Counted from the first letter of the stretch, positions 7,347 through 15,698 are shown. The stretch is 64,000 bases of DNA from Prevotella sp. ne3005 (GCF_900110085.1 NZ_FOCK01000006.1:124001-188000), one strand, 5' to 3'. The notes: a model not told the origin generated them from the letters alone. Program-made: numbers and translations.

Positions 7347-8288
7347 ATGATTAGAAATCTCTCCATATTGTTATTATCCATATTCTTTTTATCTTCTTGT
7401 AACGATAAAGATAGAGAATCTTATGATTCGATGTCTTTTCCAGAATTATTAACATCCCTTGTTATAGAGTATGTCGATTTAGAAACAATCAGCCAATCTA
7501 CGAATATCAGTCCGAAAGAATTGGTTTATATGAAATATGGTATTATTGAGGAAAACGAAGATTTGACTGATTACCTTAGAGATTTGAAATATTCATATGA
7601 CAAAGATAAAGAATCTGACATTGTTGATTTACTTGATGGGCATAAGTTTGAGATAAATAAACAAATCAAAGGTAAATCTTTTCCAAAAGAAAAGTATAAA
7701 GAGCAAGAATATCTTAACAATGAAAAATTCCAAGAAGAGTTACATATACTAGGGGAACGTCTTTACAATAAGAAAGTCGATAGAATATTAAATGAGCGAT
7801 CGTCATTTTGGGGGAAAATAAAAACAGGATGGGGATACATGTTCAGCAGTAAAGAAACATTTGTAAAAGAATTTAAAGATGAGATCCAAGAACAATTTCT
7901 ATCTGTGAATATATCTGATTATTTGCAAAAGCGAATCAATGCATACGTTAATATGCTAGTCTCTGAACATCTTTTTCTGTATGGCCACAAAGAAAATATT
8001 CCTCCAATAAAACTCATCATAGGAAATCACAATGCACGTGTTGATTTGGATGAAGAAAGTGAAGATTCTTTTTTATCCGAAACAGTTCTTGACTCAATCG
8101 ACAAGGTTGACATTAATTTTATTTCTGTTATTATAGATGGAGTCATAAATACGATAATAAATAAAGTATCATCAGACGAGCCATACGAGAATACACAAGA
8201 AATCATACATGAACAAATTTATGACTTTATGAATGGTTTAGATATTTGGATTCTTACAGATCTTAACAAAATAACTCAAACATTGTAA
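7347..8288 (+). CDS. Predicted lipoprotein, partner of the AHH nuclease gene
   Basis: Signal peptide with lipobox LSSC (Cys18), then a 295-residue Lys/Glu/Asp-rich, mainly helical mature part with no recognised domain. The next gene begins 3 bp after its stop, so the two are translated from one message. The pair is clearly more AT-rich than the flanking genes, a sign of acquisition. It could be an immunity or delivery partner of the nuclease, but nothing in the sequence decides this. Confidence 0.65.
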   Translation: MIRNLSILLLSIFFLSSCNDKDRESYDSMSFPELLTSLVIEYVDLETISQSTNISPKELVYMKYGIIEENEDLTDYLRDLKYSYDKDKESDIVDLLDGHKFEINKQIKGKSFPKEKYKEQEYLNNEKFQEELHILGERLYNKKVDRILNERSSFWGKIKTGWGYMFSSKETFVKEFKDEIQEQFLSVNISDYLQKRINAYVNMLVSEHLFLYGHKENIPPIKLIIGNHNARVDLDEESEDSFLSETVLDSIDKVDINFISVIIDGVINTIINKVSSDEPYENTQEIIHEQIYDFMNGLDIWILTDLNKITQTL

Positions 8289-8291
8289 ATT

Positions 8292-9086
8292 ATGAGAACT
8301 AAACTAATGTTGCTAATTTTACCTTTTTTCTTAGTCGGTTGTAAAGAAGCTGCTAATAGTGGAGCAAAAAGGGTTTCAAAAGCAATAGTAAAAAATACGA
8401 CAAAAGCTTCTTCCAAAAAGGGCGCAAAATTCGCTGCAAAACAAACTGCAAAACTCACTGTAAAAGATCTACCTAAAGGAAGAAAAGCCCTTGATGTGAC
8501 AAGGGACAAAAATGGAAGAATTGTGCCTGTAATTAATAATCTTAATGAACACTCTATTTTATATTCCAAGGCAGTAAATGAAGCACTTCTAAAAACAAGG
8601 CGAGCTGCAATTTCTCCATACGACCAATTTCCAACAATGTCTCAATTAAAATCTTATAATCCAAAGAAACTCATTATAAAAGAAATTCCAAATGCTGATG
8701 TACTACGAAAAAATATGTTATCAGTTATGGATAGCAAATCGGTAAATATTAACAAAGGATTTGGTGGAGCTGCAGCTCATCATGTCATCGAAGGTTCTGA
8801 TAAAGCTGCAATGGGCTCAAGAGTAATTTTGAATAAATTTGGAATCAATATTAATGCTCCAGAAAATGGTATTTTTCTTCCTGATGGTAAAAATAGTATT
8901 TACAAAGGAAGCCGGCACATTACAAGTCATACCGAAGCTTACTCAAAATATGTATATAGTAAAATAAAGGATTCGAAGAGTAAAGCCGATCTTATTGCCT
9001 CTTTGATGGAAATTAAACATGAATTATACACAGGCAAGTTGAATCTTCAAGGCCCAGCGCAAGTTGTTAATAAGAACATTCACTAG
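8292..9086 (+). CDS. Lipoprotein with C-terminal AHH nuclease domain
   Basis: Residues 1-17 form a lipoprotein signal (FFLVGC). Residues ~20-60 are a Lys/Ala-rich linker. The C-terminal half has the AHH signature of the HNH/Endo VII superfamily: AAAHHVIEG, then AMGSRVILNKFGI, then ENGIFLPDG and HITSHTEAYSKYV. AHH domains are usually toxin tips of polymorphic or T6SS effectors; anchoring one with a lipobox is unusual. A DNA or RNA target is expected for the superfamily. The upstream lipoprotein is probably its functional partner. Confidence 0.7.
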   Translation: MRTKLMLLILPFFLVGCKEAANSGAKRVSKAIVKNTTKASSKKGAKFAAKQTAKLTVKDLPKGRKALDVTRDKNGRIVPVINNLNEHSILYSKAVNEALLKTRRAAISPYDQFPTMSQLKSYNPKKLIIKEIPNADVLRKNMLSVMDSKSVNINKGFGGAAAHHVIEGSDKAAMGSRVILNKFGININAPENGIFLPDGKNSIYKGSRHITSHTEAYSKYVYSKIKDSKSKADLIASLMEIKHELYTGKLNLQGPAQVVNKNIH

Positions 9087-9192
9087 CGATTTCTTTATTA
9101 GTAAATAATAACATTTAGAAGATAAACTGTTAATAATAATCAAATATTTGTTTTTATACCAACTTTATTTCTTGTTATTAGTGAGCAATTAT

Positions 9193-9200
9193 TATCTTTG
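9193..9200 (+). promoter_or_regulatory. -7 box of the 9212 gene
   Basis: TATCTTTG lies 11 nt before the ATG, so the message would have almost no 5' leader. Confidence 0.55.
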
Positions 9201-9211
9201 TCTCAAAAAAT

Positions 9212-9784
9212 ATGATAGGAAAAATTGTTCCATATGGAAATGGCGGTATCAATAATGAAAAAAGGACCATTATTGATATATGTCTTAATCCTATACCTCA
9301 ACATTTGCAAGATAAATTGGAAAGAAAAAGAATCAATAAGTTATCCAAACAATATATATTGGAAGATATATCTCATTTCTCATCTACATCTTTTCCTCAA
9401 AAAGCCATAAATGGGCACGTAGATTTTAGCATGATAGCATGGCCTGGATTTGACATAAAACTTCCTAATGTAGATTCTCTTATCTCAATAATTAGTAATA
9501 AATGGTCCGCAGTTTCATACGATAATGTCTGCGCGTGGCATATACGTCAAACAACTTATAGTATTGGTAGAAAGGCATTTGCAGAACGTTACAATATTAA
9601 GGAAACACAGGCAGGGAGTATTATTGGACTATTAGACTTAGCAATCCATGAAACTGATGATGAAAGAATAGAATTTGTACCAAATAATATCCATCGATTC
9701 AAACAACTCTATGCTCACAAGGGTTATGTCTCGAAAATGCTGAAACTCATCAACGGCAAAGAGGTCGCTGATGAGGATGATTAA
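9212..9784 (+). CDS. Hypothetical protein, 190 aa, AT-rich
   Basis: Soluble protein with no signal peptide or recognised motif, encoded in AT-rich DNA like the two genes upstream. It has its own promoter and almost no leader. By position it could be a cytoplasmic immunity protein to the AHH nuclease or an unrelated cargo gene. An overlapping 61-codon frame (9225-9410) is a shadow. Confidence 0.6.
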   Translation: MIGKIVPYGNGGINNEKRTIIDICLNPIPQHLQDKLERKRINKLSKQYILEDISHFSSTSFPQKAINGHVDFSMIAWPGFDIKLPNVDSLISIISNKWSAVSYDNVCAWHIRQTTYSIGRKAFAERYNIKETQAGSIIGLLDLAIHETDDERIEFVPNNIHRFKQLYAHKGYVSKMLKLINGKEVADEDD

Positions 9785-9831
9785 TTTCCTGCAACATCTT
9801 ATTTGCTTAGTTGCGCGGTTTTTTCATTAGG

Positions 9832-9867
9832 TGCGCAGGGTTTCTGCGTATCTGAGGTCTAATTTTG
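9832..9867 (+). promoter_or_regulatory. Second copy of the palindromic promoter
   Basis: TGCGCAG (9832-9838), five-base spacer, CTGCGTA (9844-9850), then TAATTTTG (9860-9867). The palindrome and -7 box are spaced exactly as at 5719-5756. It precedes the operon of the 216-aa protein and the WYL regulator. Confidence 0.6.
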
Positions 9868-9894
9868 CATCTGATAAGATAGAATGATTGGAAT

Positions 9895-10545
9895 ATGGAT
9901 GTTAGAAAATTGGAAGAACGTATCGTTAAGCTATACGAAAAGGGAGCAAACGATGATAAGACCTCAGACGAAATAGAATCTCTGCTGATGGAGCGATGGA
10001 AGCTGATGCATCGAAGCATCGTCTGGGATGATGAATTCATTACGAAGTTGGTGGCCATGAACGAGAAGATGAAACAGGCGCTTATCGATATGCGAAATCT
10101 GACATTCGATACGTATAATCATTTGTTGGCTAATTGTCCTGACGATAAAGAGTTCGATGTGACTGGTATGCTCTTTGTCGATGATATGGAGATGGAGGGA
10201 TGGGAGTGTGGTAGCCATATGAGTGACTACCTTTCTGAGATTCTTCAGACGCCTGAGTACTCTGGTCTTTATAGATACGGTGTGGCCCATGAAGTGATAT
10301 TCGAATCAGCAGACAGGCCTTACGGAATAAACGAGAATAACACAGAGATGAATATGCTCTATATGGCAGAACTGCCTGAGAATTGGAATGAACATATGGA
10401 TCGCGAGAAGACGGCAAATCTGAACATCATCTATGGCGTTCACAACATGATAGACCATTGCCACTGGACGCTTCAGGATCTGATCAACGTGAAGTCGTAT
10501 AAGTCGAAAATCGAGGTGGAATATCGCAATAAAAGGGAGCGATGA
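9895..10545 (+). CDS. Hypothetical protein, 216 aa
   Basis: Soluble acidic protein (MDVRKLEERIVKLYEKGAND...) with a helical N-terminal half. The pattern DHCHWTLQDLINVKSY near the C-terminus suggests a defined fold, but I do not recognise it. It starts 28 nt after the palindromic promoter and is followed 16 bp later by the WYL regulator, so the two are probably co-transcribed. Confidence 0.65.
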   Translation: MDVRKLEERIVKLYEKGANDDKTSDEIESLLMERWKLMHRSIVWDDEFITKLVAMNEKMKQALIDMRNLTFDTYNHLLANCPDDKEFDVTGMLFVDDMEMEGWECGSHMSDYLSEILQTPEYSGLYRYGVAHEVIFESADRPYGINENNTEMNMLYMAELPENWNEHMDREKTANLNIIYGVHNMIDHCHWTLQDLINVKSYKSKIEVEYRNKRER

Positions 10546-10561
10546 TGCGTTATAATAATGT

Positions 10562-11470
10562 ATGAAGGATCAGTTTAAGAAATATCTTTGGATTCTCGAT
10601 CTGCTGTTGAGCACGAATGGCATTACATTCAAGGAAATAGCAGAGCGATGGAAGTACTCGTCGCTGAACCATCGTAAGACCACATTGGCCAAGCGAACCT
10701 TCGATGACTATCGTCGTGCCATCGAGGAGACTTTTGATATTGACATCATCTGTGATGCGTCGCGAGGCTATCAGTACAGGATAGACAATGCCCGTAGCCT
10801 CTCGAGTGATCGTATCAAGCATTGGCTGCTTAGTTCATTTGCCGTGAACAATATCCTTCAAGGCAGTCGTCGACTCAGTGAGAGGATTATCTATGAGGAT
10901 ATACCTTCAGGCAACGACTATCTGTTGGAGGTTGTCAAGGCGATGCAGGAGGATAAGGTCGTCAAAGTGGAATATGACAACTTCTTCGAGAAGGGTATCA
11001 AAACGCTGCTGATTGAACCTTACTGCGTCAAAGTGTTCCGCCAGCGATGGTATCTGGTGGGTAAGGCTAAAGGCGAGAAGGCTATTTGGCGCTGGGCACT
11101 TGATAGATTCCTATCAATCGAAACGACAGATAAAAAGTTTCGCTTGCCCAAGGATTTCTCAGCAGAAATCTATTTCAAGGATGCCTTTGGCGTGATTGTC
11201 GATCCTGAGGAATGTCCTGTAGAGACCATCCGGATTAAGGTTTTCTGCGAGAATCATCGTGACGATTATCTGCGCCATCTGCCACTTCACCCATCACAGC
11301 ACGAGATAGAACAGCATGAGGATTGCTGCATCTTCGAGGTGAGAGTACGTCCGTCTTATGATTTCTGTCAGGAGTTGCTCTCGTATGGCGAGGAAGTAGA
11401 GGTTTTATCGCCCCAGTATGTGCGCGATTATCTGGCTGAGAGAATCAAGAAAGCTTCCGTGAGATATTGA
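10562..11470 (+). CDS. WYL-domain transcriptional regulator
   Basis: An N-terminal winged helix (about residues 1-75, with KRTFDDYRRAIEE as recognition region) is followed by a WYL domain (about 115-225) whose core reads EPYCVKVFRQRWYLVG. A C-terminal WCX-like extension completes the family's usual ~300 aa. WYL proteins are ligand-sensing regulators, often of defence or DNA-damage genes. The operon promoter carries the TGCGCAG palindrome also found at 5719, so this protein is the natural candidate to bind both sites. Confidence 0.8.
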   Translation: MKDQFKKYLWILDLLLSTNGITFKEIAERWKYSSLNHRKTTLAKRTFDDYRRAIEETFDIDIICDASRGYQYRIDNARSLSSDRIKHWLLSSFAVNNILQGSRRLSERIIYEDIPSGNDYLLEVVKAMQEDKVVKVEYDNFFEKGIKTLLIEPYCVKVFRQRWYLVGKAKGEKAIWRWALDRFLSIETTDKKFRLPKDFSAEIYFKDAFGVIVDPEECPVETIRIKVFCENHRDDYLRHLPLHPSQHEIEQHEDCCIFEVRVRPSYDFCQELLSYGEEVEVLSPQYVRDYLAERIKKASVRY

Positions 11471-11512
11471 AGAATCAGGAAACTCTCTTCCCTGTTGGGC
11501 AAGATAAAAGCA

Positions 11513-11530
11513 CATAAATAGCTATTTATG
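11513..11530. repeat. Perfect 18-bp palindrome
   Basis: CATAAATAGCTATTTATG is a perfect palindrome about 40 bp after the WYL stop codon. It may be a protein-binding site or terminator-like hairpin; it has no adjacent T-run. Confidence 0.5.
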
Positions 11531-11558
11531 CAATTAGCGCCCGCAATCCCTGCGAGCG

Positions 11559-11738
11559 CTAACTGTTACGCTGGCTGACCATCTCCATGTAAGTGTGATG
11601 GATGAACTCCTTCTTCCTGTCATCGGGGATAAGGCAGCCTATCTTCAAAGGTACTCTTTTTGTCGAGATGACAAAGAAAAATGCTTCTTTTTGTGTGCCT
11701 TTATGAATTAGGCTAAGAACTTTTATTGTGACTAAGTT
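11559..11738 (-). pseudogene. Possible 3' remnant of a gene
   Basis: A 59-residue open minus-strand frame has protein-like composition (KRVPLKIGCLIPDDRKKEF, then HHTYMEMVSQRNS) but no start codon and begins just after a stop. It may be the tail of a lost gene. No family recognised. Confidence 0.3.
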
Positions 11739-11996
11739 TCAAGCACAAAGTCTACTACGACATACAAACGAATAAGTTGATTCCTATAGGTTAATCCTAA
11801 AACCAAATCGGTTAATCCTATTATATATAAAGTATACTCCGCCCCAAGCCGTCTGCTCTGGCTCCGAGGCGGAGAAGTTTATAAAAATAACTTCCTGATA
11901 AGAGTCTTTTAAAAATATCACGTTTACTCGTTCTATTATTATTTATTTCAAATACTTAATTAAAGAACACACTTGAAAACTCCTACAGTTCTGTAG
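11739..11996. other. Gene-free AT-rich stretch with one hairpin
   Basis: No coding frame supported. GGTTAATCCT occurs twice (about 11800-11820). A hairpin with arms CTCCGCC and GGCGGAG (about 11838-11876) is followed by AT-rich DNA and could be a terminator. Confidence 0.4.
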
Positions 11997-12206
11997 ACTC
12001 ACAACTCACAAATTCACAAATGGTTCTGAAAAAGTGATTATGGAGGGTGAGGGTGGTGGTGGAGAGAATTGGAGGTAGAGATAATTTAATCTATTTATTA
12101 AATTATATATATATTAATTATATTATAATATAATTAATATATATATAATTATTAAGAGAGAGATTGGTGAATCGAAAAAGTATTTGTGAGTTTGTGAGTT
12201 GTGAGT
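11997..12206. repeat. Inverted repeat enclosing a 50-bp AT palindrome
   Basis: Arms 11997-12021 and 12182-12206 match 24 of 25 bp as inverted repeats and are themselves built of ~8-bp TCACAAAT-type units. Between them, 12101-12150 is a perfect 50-bp palindrome made only of A and T, preceded by a purine-rich GGGTGAGGGTGGTGG-type tract. The same architecture appears at 36141-36300 beside the second HU/smalltalk gene pair. Confidence 0.8.
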
Positions 12207-12228
12207 AGCTCTAAGGGGGGAGCGGAGT

Positions 12229-12294
12229 TTTAGTCGGAGTAAAGTCTCGGTTTACTCGGAGTAAAGTCCGAGTTTAGTCGGAGTAAAATAAAGG
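12229..12294. repeat. Three tandem 22-bp iterons
   Basis: Units start at 12229, 12251 and 12273, each beginning TTTAGTCGGAGTAAA or TTTACTCGGAGTAAA. They lie between the inverted repeat and the DUF4248 gene. Regular 22-bp spacing (two helical turns) suggests cooperative binding of an initiator or regulator. Confidence 0.75.
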
Positions 12295-12312
12295 GGCGCT
12301 TTATGGGCGCCC
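12292..12312 (-). terminator. Terminator of the DUF4248 gene
   Basis: GGGGCGC and GCGCCCC arms flank a short loop directly after the minus-strand stop codon and are followed on that strand by TTTATTTT. Confidence 0.65.
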
Positions 12313-12528
12313 CAGGTGGTGGTAGATAGTGTCTACCTCTGAAGGAAGAAACGTTCGTCGACGCTGCTTAGCGAAGCCTGAGAGGTCTGGATTTTCGCGT
12401 AAGAGTCTCTTGAACTTTTGCCAGGCAGAGCGAGGCAGAAGGAAGGGAAAGTAACTCTGGGCGAGCTCCATGCGACCGATGGCCGACGATTGATTTGTGT
12501 TTTGATCGTAATGATTAGAGATAAACAT
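12301..12528 (-). CDS. DUF4248 family protein
   Basis: The core AIGRMELAQSYFPFLLPRSA and the C-terminal LPSEVDTIYHHLGRP match the compact DUF4248 family of Bacteroidota (~75 aa), which typically sits beside HU-like and smalltalk genes as here. I start at the ATG at 12528, because the -7 box TATCTTTG (complement of 12560-12567) lies just upstream and would fall inside the longer frame. Function unknown; a small helix-turn-helix-like DNA-binding role is plausible. Confidence 0.7.
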   Translation of the reverse strand: MFISNHYDQNTNQSSAIGRMELAQSYFPFLLPRSAWQKFKRLLRENPDLSGFAKQRRRTFLPSEVDTIYHHLGRP

Positions 12529-12669
12529 AATTGATAAATAGTATTGATTAAACGCACTACAAAGATACAAAATAAAGGAGCGTTTTGCAAGAAAAATGGG
12601 CATTTATCGGACGTAAGTACTCATAAGTTCACATAAGTTCACATAAGTACTCGCGTAAGGGGGTGAAAT

Positions 12670-12700
12670 TTGGAAAAGGGTATATATTGTTGTACCTTTG
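12670..12700 (+). promoter_or_regulatory. Promoter of the first HU-like gene
   Basis: TTG (12670-12672) within AAATTTGGAA, a 20-bp spacer, then TACCTTTG (12693-12700) preceded by GTTG. The second HU-like gene has the same -33 and -7 modules at the same spacing (36443-36473). Tandem ATAAGTTCAC units lie just upstream (12624-12655). Confidence 0.75.
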
Positions 12701-12796
12701 TACTCGCAAACAAGAAGAGATGATCGCAGTGCGCAGGCGGGAGGCTCGGAAAGTTGCAGAGAGAGTAATTAACATTAAAACTTAAACATTCCCTGT

Positions 12797-12862
12797 CATG
12801 TCGAGCGTAGTCGAGACATCTCCTGAGATCTCTCCATGCGCTACGCTTAGTCGAGATGACAA
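12797..12862. repeat. REP-like palindromic repeat, copy 1
   Basis: An imperfect palindrome of the TGTCATCTCGAGCGTAGTCG type, with ends GTCATGTCGAG and GTCGAGATGAC. Further copies lie at 13463-13542 and 13700-13783. Such dispersed TGTCAT...ATGACA elements are common in bacterial genomes. Confidence 0.65.
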
Positions 12863-12908
12863 GATTAATGCTTAAAGCTAAAAGATTAAAACTTAAAGAT
12901 TAAAGACT

Positions 12909-13454
12909 ATGGCAAGTGAAGTAATTGCATTTCCGGTGAATCTCCGGAAGAACAAGAATCAGTACAGCTCTTCTTACGGGAAGTATTTCCCTGAGGTAGA
13001 CAGTAAGGAATCCCTGAACCTGAAGGGTTTCGCAAAACATCTCGCAGAGCACGGAAAGCTCGTGGACTATCCGATGGCAGTGCTCGTATTGCAGAACATC
13101 GTGGCGTGTCTGAAGGAGATGATAATCCAGGGTCAGCCCGTGAAGCTTGATGGCTTCGGAACGTTCGCCCCCACCATTGAGACCGCGGACCGAAAGGCCC
13201 AGGACACCGTAGAACAGTCGTTGGCGCTCGGACTCGACAACCTGATTGGAGGCGTACACCTGCGCTTTACCCCCGAGAACTCAAAGGGCGAGAAGTTGAC
13301 CAGTCGTGCGCTGAAGGACGAGTGTACGTTTAAGGCCGCCTACGTGGTGGAGTCGAAGAAGAAGGTCATCGACGGCAAGGAGCGAACCTACCAGGAGAAG
13401 ATTCCCATCAGCTCGTTCGCAGTCGCCACCGCATCGCCTGGAACAGGCGAGTGA
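12909..13454 (+). CDS. HU-related DNA-binding protein, 181 aa
   Basis: Bacteroidota-type HU/IHF-like protein. The N-terminal region (YSSSYGKYFPEVDSKESLNL) and the central VKLDGFGTFAPTI are hallmarks of this branch; it also has an extended C-terminal tail. It probably bends DNA nonspecifically or acts at its own locus. Its neighbours (DUF4248, smalltalk, palindromic block) match those of the 161-aa paralogue at 36696. Confidence 0.75.
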   Translation: MASEVIAFPVNLRKNKNQYSSSYGKYFPEVDSKESLNLKGFAKHLAEHGKLVDYPMAVLVLQNIVACLKEMIIQGQPVKLDGFGTFAPTIETADRKAQDTVEQSLALGLDNLIGGVHLRFTPENSKGEKLTSRALKDECTFKAAYVVESKKKVIDGKERTYQEKIPISSFAVATASPGTGE

Positions 13455-13462
13455 GCGAGTCT

Positions 13463-13542
13463 GTCATCTCGACACCCTCCCCCTGTCATCTCGAGCGAAG
13501 TCGAGAGATCTCTCCATGCGCTAACGCTTAGTCGAGATGACA
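13463..13542. repeat. REP-like palindromic repeats, copy 2
   Basis: A partial and a full copy of the TGTCATCTCGAG...CTCGAGATGACA element lie between the HU-like and smalltalk genes. Confidence 0.6.
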
Positions 13543-13598
13543 AAAGGGCGCTCGAGATGACACCAATGTAGAACCTAAAAGACGGAAAGGAGGAATTT

Positions 13599-13700
13599 AT
13601 GTCAAAGAGAGAAACTCTGAAGTGGACGCTGCAGATCATAGCGTCGGTGATTTCGGCCGTACTCACGGCACTGGGTGCCACCTCGTGCATGGGGTTGTAG
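13599..13700 (+). CDS. Smalltalk-type micropeptide, 33 aa
   Basis: MSKRETLKWTLQIIASV is followed by a hydrophobic helix and the conserved end ALGATSCMGL. This is the pattern of the short 'smalltalk' proteins that follow HU-like genes in Bacteroides and Prevotella. One transmembrane helix is likely. The gene has an unusually strong Shine-Dalgarno (AAAGGAGG, 7 nt before ATG) for a phylum that rarely uses one. Function unknown. Confidence 0.7.
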   Translation: MSKRETLKWTLQIIASVISAVLTALGATSCMGL

Positions 13701-13783
13701 AGATCTCTCGACTACGCTCGAGATGACAAAGGAAGGGGTGCGCTCGGAATGACAAAGGAAGGGGTGCGCTCGAGATGACAAAG
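13700..13783. repeat. REP-like palindromic repeats, copy 3
   Basis: Several short tandem pieces of the CTCGAGATGACAAAGG type directly after the smalltalk stop codon. Confidence 0.55.
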
Positions 13784-13854
13784 GGGAAAGGGGGCGTCTG
13801 ATTAAGTTCAGGCGCCCCTTTTCTTATGGAATTTCAGCGAGCCCAATTATGGAA

Positions 13855-14748
13855 TCAATTCAGCGAGCCCAATTTGGGAATCTCGTAGTCGATGGGCGTG
13901 CCCCAGTTGTCATCCACCGAGATGGTAAAGGACACCTTCCCTACCTTCCCGTTGAAAAGCTGCCCACGACACGTTGTGATGCAGTTCCTTCGGATGGGGA
14001 TGTCGTTCACCACCGACGACGTCAGACGGTCGCTCCCGTGAAAGGCCTCTATCGTCACGTCCAGATAGTCGTTGTCCTGCCAGGGGATGGTGTATATCTC
14101 ATAGGGAGAATCCGCCCTATGACGCCACGCATACTGCTCGGAGCGGACATTGCCATAACTCGTCAGCGCGTCGATCGACCCCGAGCCGCCCGTATAGTGG
14201 AACCGGATGCTGTCGGTCTTTTCCGGGATGGCATCCTCATTGACAAACCTCACCTTTGCCACCACGCGTTTCAGGTTTACAGACAGGTCTATCGGCTCCT
14301 CGCCCACCTCCAGCTTTTGGGTGAAGAAGAAGGTGTCTGTATAGCCCTTGGCATTCGTAAACGCTATCGACTCATGCTTGCTGGCCGTACGTTTGTTTAC
14401 GGTGGGATTGCCATCCGAGCTATGGGCCACGATGGCCAGCTGATAGGAGCCTTCTGCCAAGTTGAAATACCCAGCGCCGAAACCAGCGTCGCCCAGCTCC
14501 TGGTTGACCTGTTCCACGCGCTCACCCTCCTCGCTGAAGACTACAAAATTGAGACGATTACACACCTGAGTCACATCCGCTCGCGTCGTGGCGGCGAACG
14601 GCGTCTGTTCGAAACTCATGACCCTCAACACCACATTGGCGTCGTCTGCGTCACCAGAGATATTCATCTTCTCACACTGAACACTTGCGGCGAGCCACAT
14701 CACGCCACATAAAAGAGCTTTAAGAAAGCTTGCATTTTGATGCTTCAT
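13855..14748 (-). CDS. FimB/Mfa2-family fimbrial anchor lipoprotein
   Basis: Signal peptide with lipobox ASVQC (about Cys25). The following order matches FimB/Mfa2-like fimbrillin-associated lipoproteins: a short acidic linker, VVLRVMSFEQTPFA, NRLNFVVFSEEG, then RVVAKVRF and a C-terminal beta domain. These proteins anchor or terminate short surface fimbriae of Bacteroidota. No fimbrillin gene is adjacent, so it may be an orphan or serve a distant locus. The large plus-strand frame in the same region is its antisense shadow. Confidence 0.75.
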   Translation of the reverse strand: MKHQNASFLKALLCGVMWLAASVQCEKMNISGDADDANVVLRVMSFEQTPFAATTRADVTQVCNRLNFVVFSEEGERVEQVNQELGDAGFGAGYFNLAEGSYQLAIVAHSSDGNPTVNKRTASKHESIAFTNAKGYTDTFFFTQKLEVGEEPIDLSVNLKRVVAKVRFVNEDAIPEKTDSIRFHYTGGSGSIDALTSYGNVRSEQYAWRHRADSPYEIYTIPWQDNDYLDVTIEAFHGSDRLTSSVVNDIPIRRNCITTCRGQLFNGKVGKVSFTISVDDNWGTPIDYEIPKLGSLN

Positions 14749-14913
14749 TAGCTTAAAATTTAACGTTAAACAAATATTTTCGCGATTTCTCTGTGCAAAA
14801 TTATATTATTTTACCCACTACACCAAAGATTTTCCTATTTTTTTTGCTGATTACACTTTTTTTTTAGTATTTTTGCAAAGGATTTAAGTTCAAGAACTAA
14901 AAACTGACTAAAA

Positions 14914-15669
14914 ATGAATAAGACCATTCTTATCACAGGAGCCACCAGTGGCATTGGAGAGGCTTGTGCCAGAAAGTTTGCCGACAATGGCGACAAACTG
15001 ATTCTCACTGGCAGAAACGCAGCCAGGCTTGCATCTATCAGCGACGAGCTGAAAGCCAAAGGTACAGAGGTCATCACCCTCGAGTTTGACGTACGCAACC
15101 GCGAGCAGGCCAAGGCCAGTCTCGACAGTCTGCCCGAAGCCTGGCAGCAGATCGACGTCCTGGTCAACAATGCCGGTCTCGCCCTGGGCCTTGAAGCCGA
15201 ATACGAAGGCGACCTCGACGACTGGGAGACGATGATCGACACCAACATAAAGGGTCTGCTCACAATGACGCGCCTCGTGGTGCCCGGCATGGTGAGCCGT
15301 AACAGCGGCCATATCATCAACGTCGGCTCCGTGGCTGGCGATGCGGCCTATAAGGGCGGAAATGTCTACTGCGCCACCAAGGCAGCCGTCAAGGCGCTCT
15401 CCGACGGACTGCGCATCGACGTGGCCGAGACGGCTATCCGCGTCACCAACCTCAAGCCCGGCCTTGTGGAGACCAACTTCAGCAATATCCGCTTCCACGG
15501 AGATACAGATCGTGCAGCCACCGTCTATCAGGGCATCCAGCCCCTCACGGGCGACGACATCGCCGACGTGGCCGTATACGCTGCCAATGCCCCCGCCCAC
15601 GTCCAGATAGCCGAGGTGCTCATCCTCGCCACCCATCAGGCCAGCGGCAGCGTGATAGTAAGAAAATAA
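14914..15669 (+). CDS. Short-chain dehydrogenase/reductase (YdfG-like)
   Basis: Complete SDR signature: TGATSGIG nucleotide-binding motif (residues 9-16), NNAG (85-88), Asn111, catalytic Ser139 in NVGSVAG, and Tyr152-x3-Lys156. Length (251 aa) is typical. The closest type by motif is the NADP-dependent 3-hydroxy acid/serine dehydrogenase YdfG, but the exact substrate cannot be read. It is a cytosolic enzyme and unrelated in function to the T6SS genes that follow. Confidence 0.85.
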   Translation: MNKTILITGATSGIGEACARKFADNGDKLILTGRNAARLASISDELKAKGTEVITLEFDVRNREQAKASLDSLPEAWQQIDVLVNNAGLALGLEAEYEGDLDDWETMIDTNIKGLLTMTRLVVPGMVSRNSGHIINVGSVAGDAAYKGGNVYCATKAAVKALSDGLRIDVAETAIRVTNLKPGLVETNFSNIRFHGDTDRAATVYQGIQPLTGDDIADVAVYAANAPAHVQIAEVLILATHQASGSVIVRK

Positions 15670-15698
15670 CACAAAACAATCCTAAAACATAAAACGGT

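Noticed and set aside
12797..13783. Insertion sequence ends
   Set aside because: The TGTCATCTCGAG palindromes occur as several partial copies without a transposase between them, which fits REP-type repeats better.
13849..14712. 287-codon plus-strand frame
   Set aside because: Fully antisense to the FimB/Mfa2-like gene, which has a signal peptide, lipobox and family motifs; the plus frame has none.
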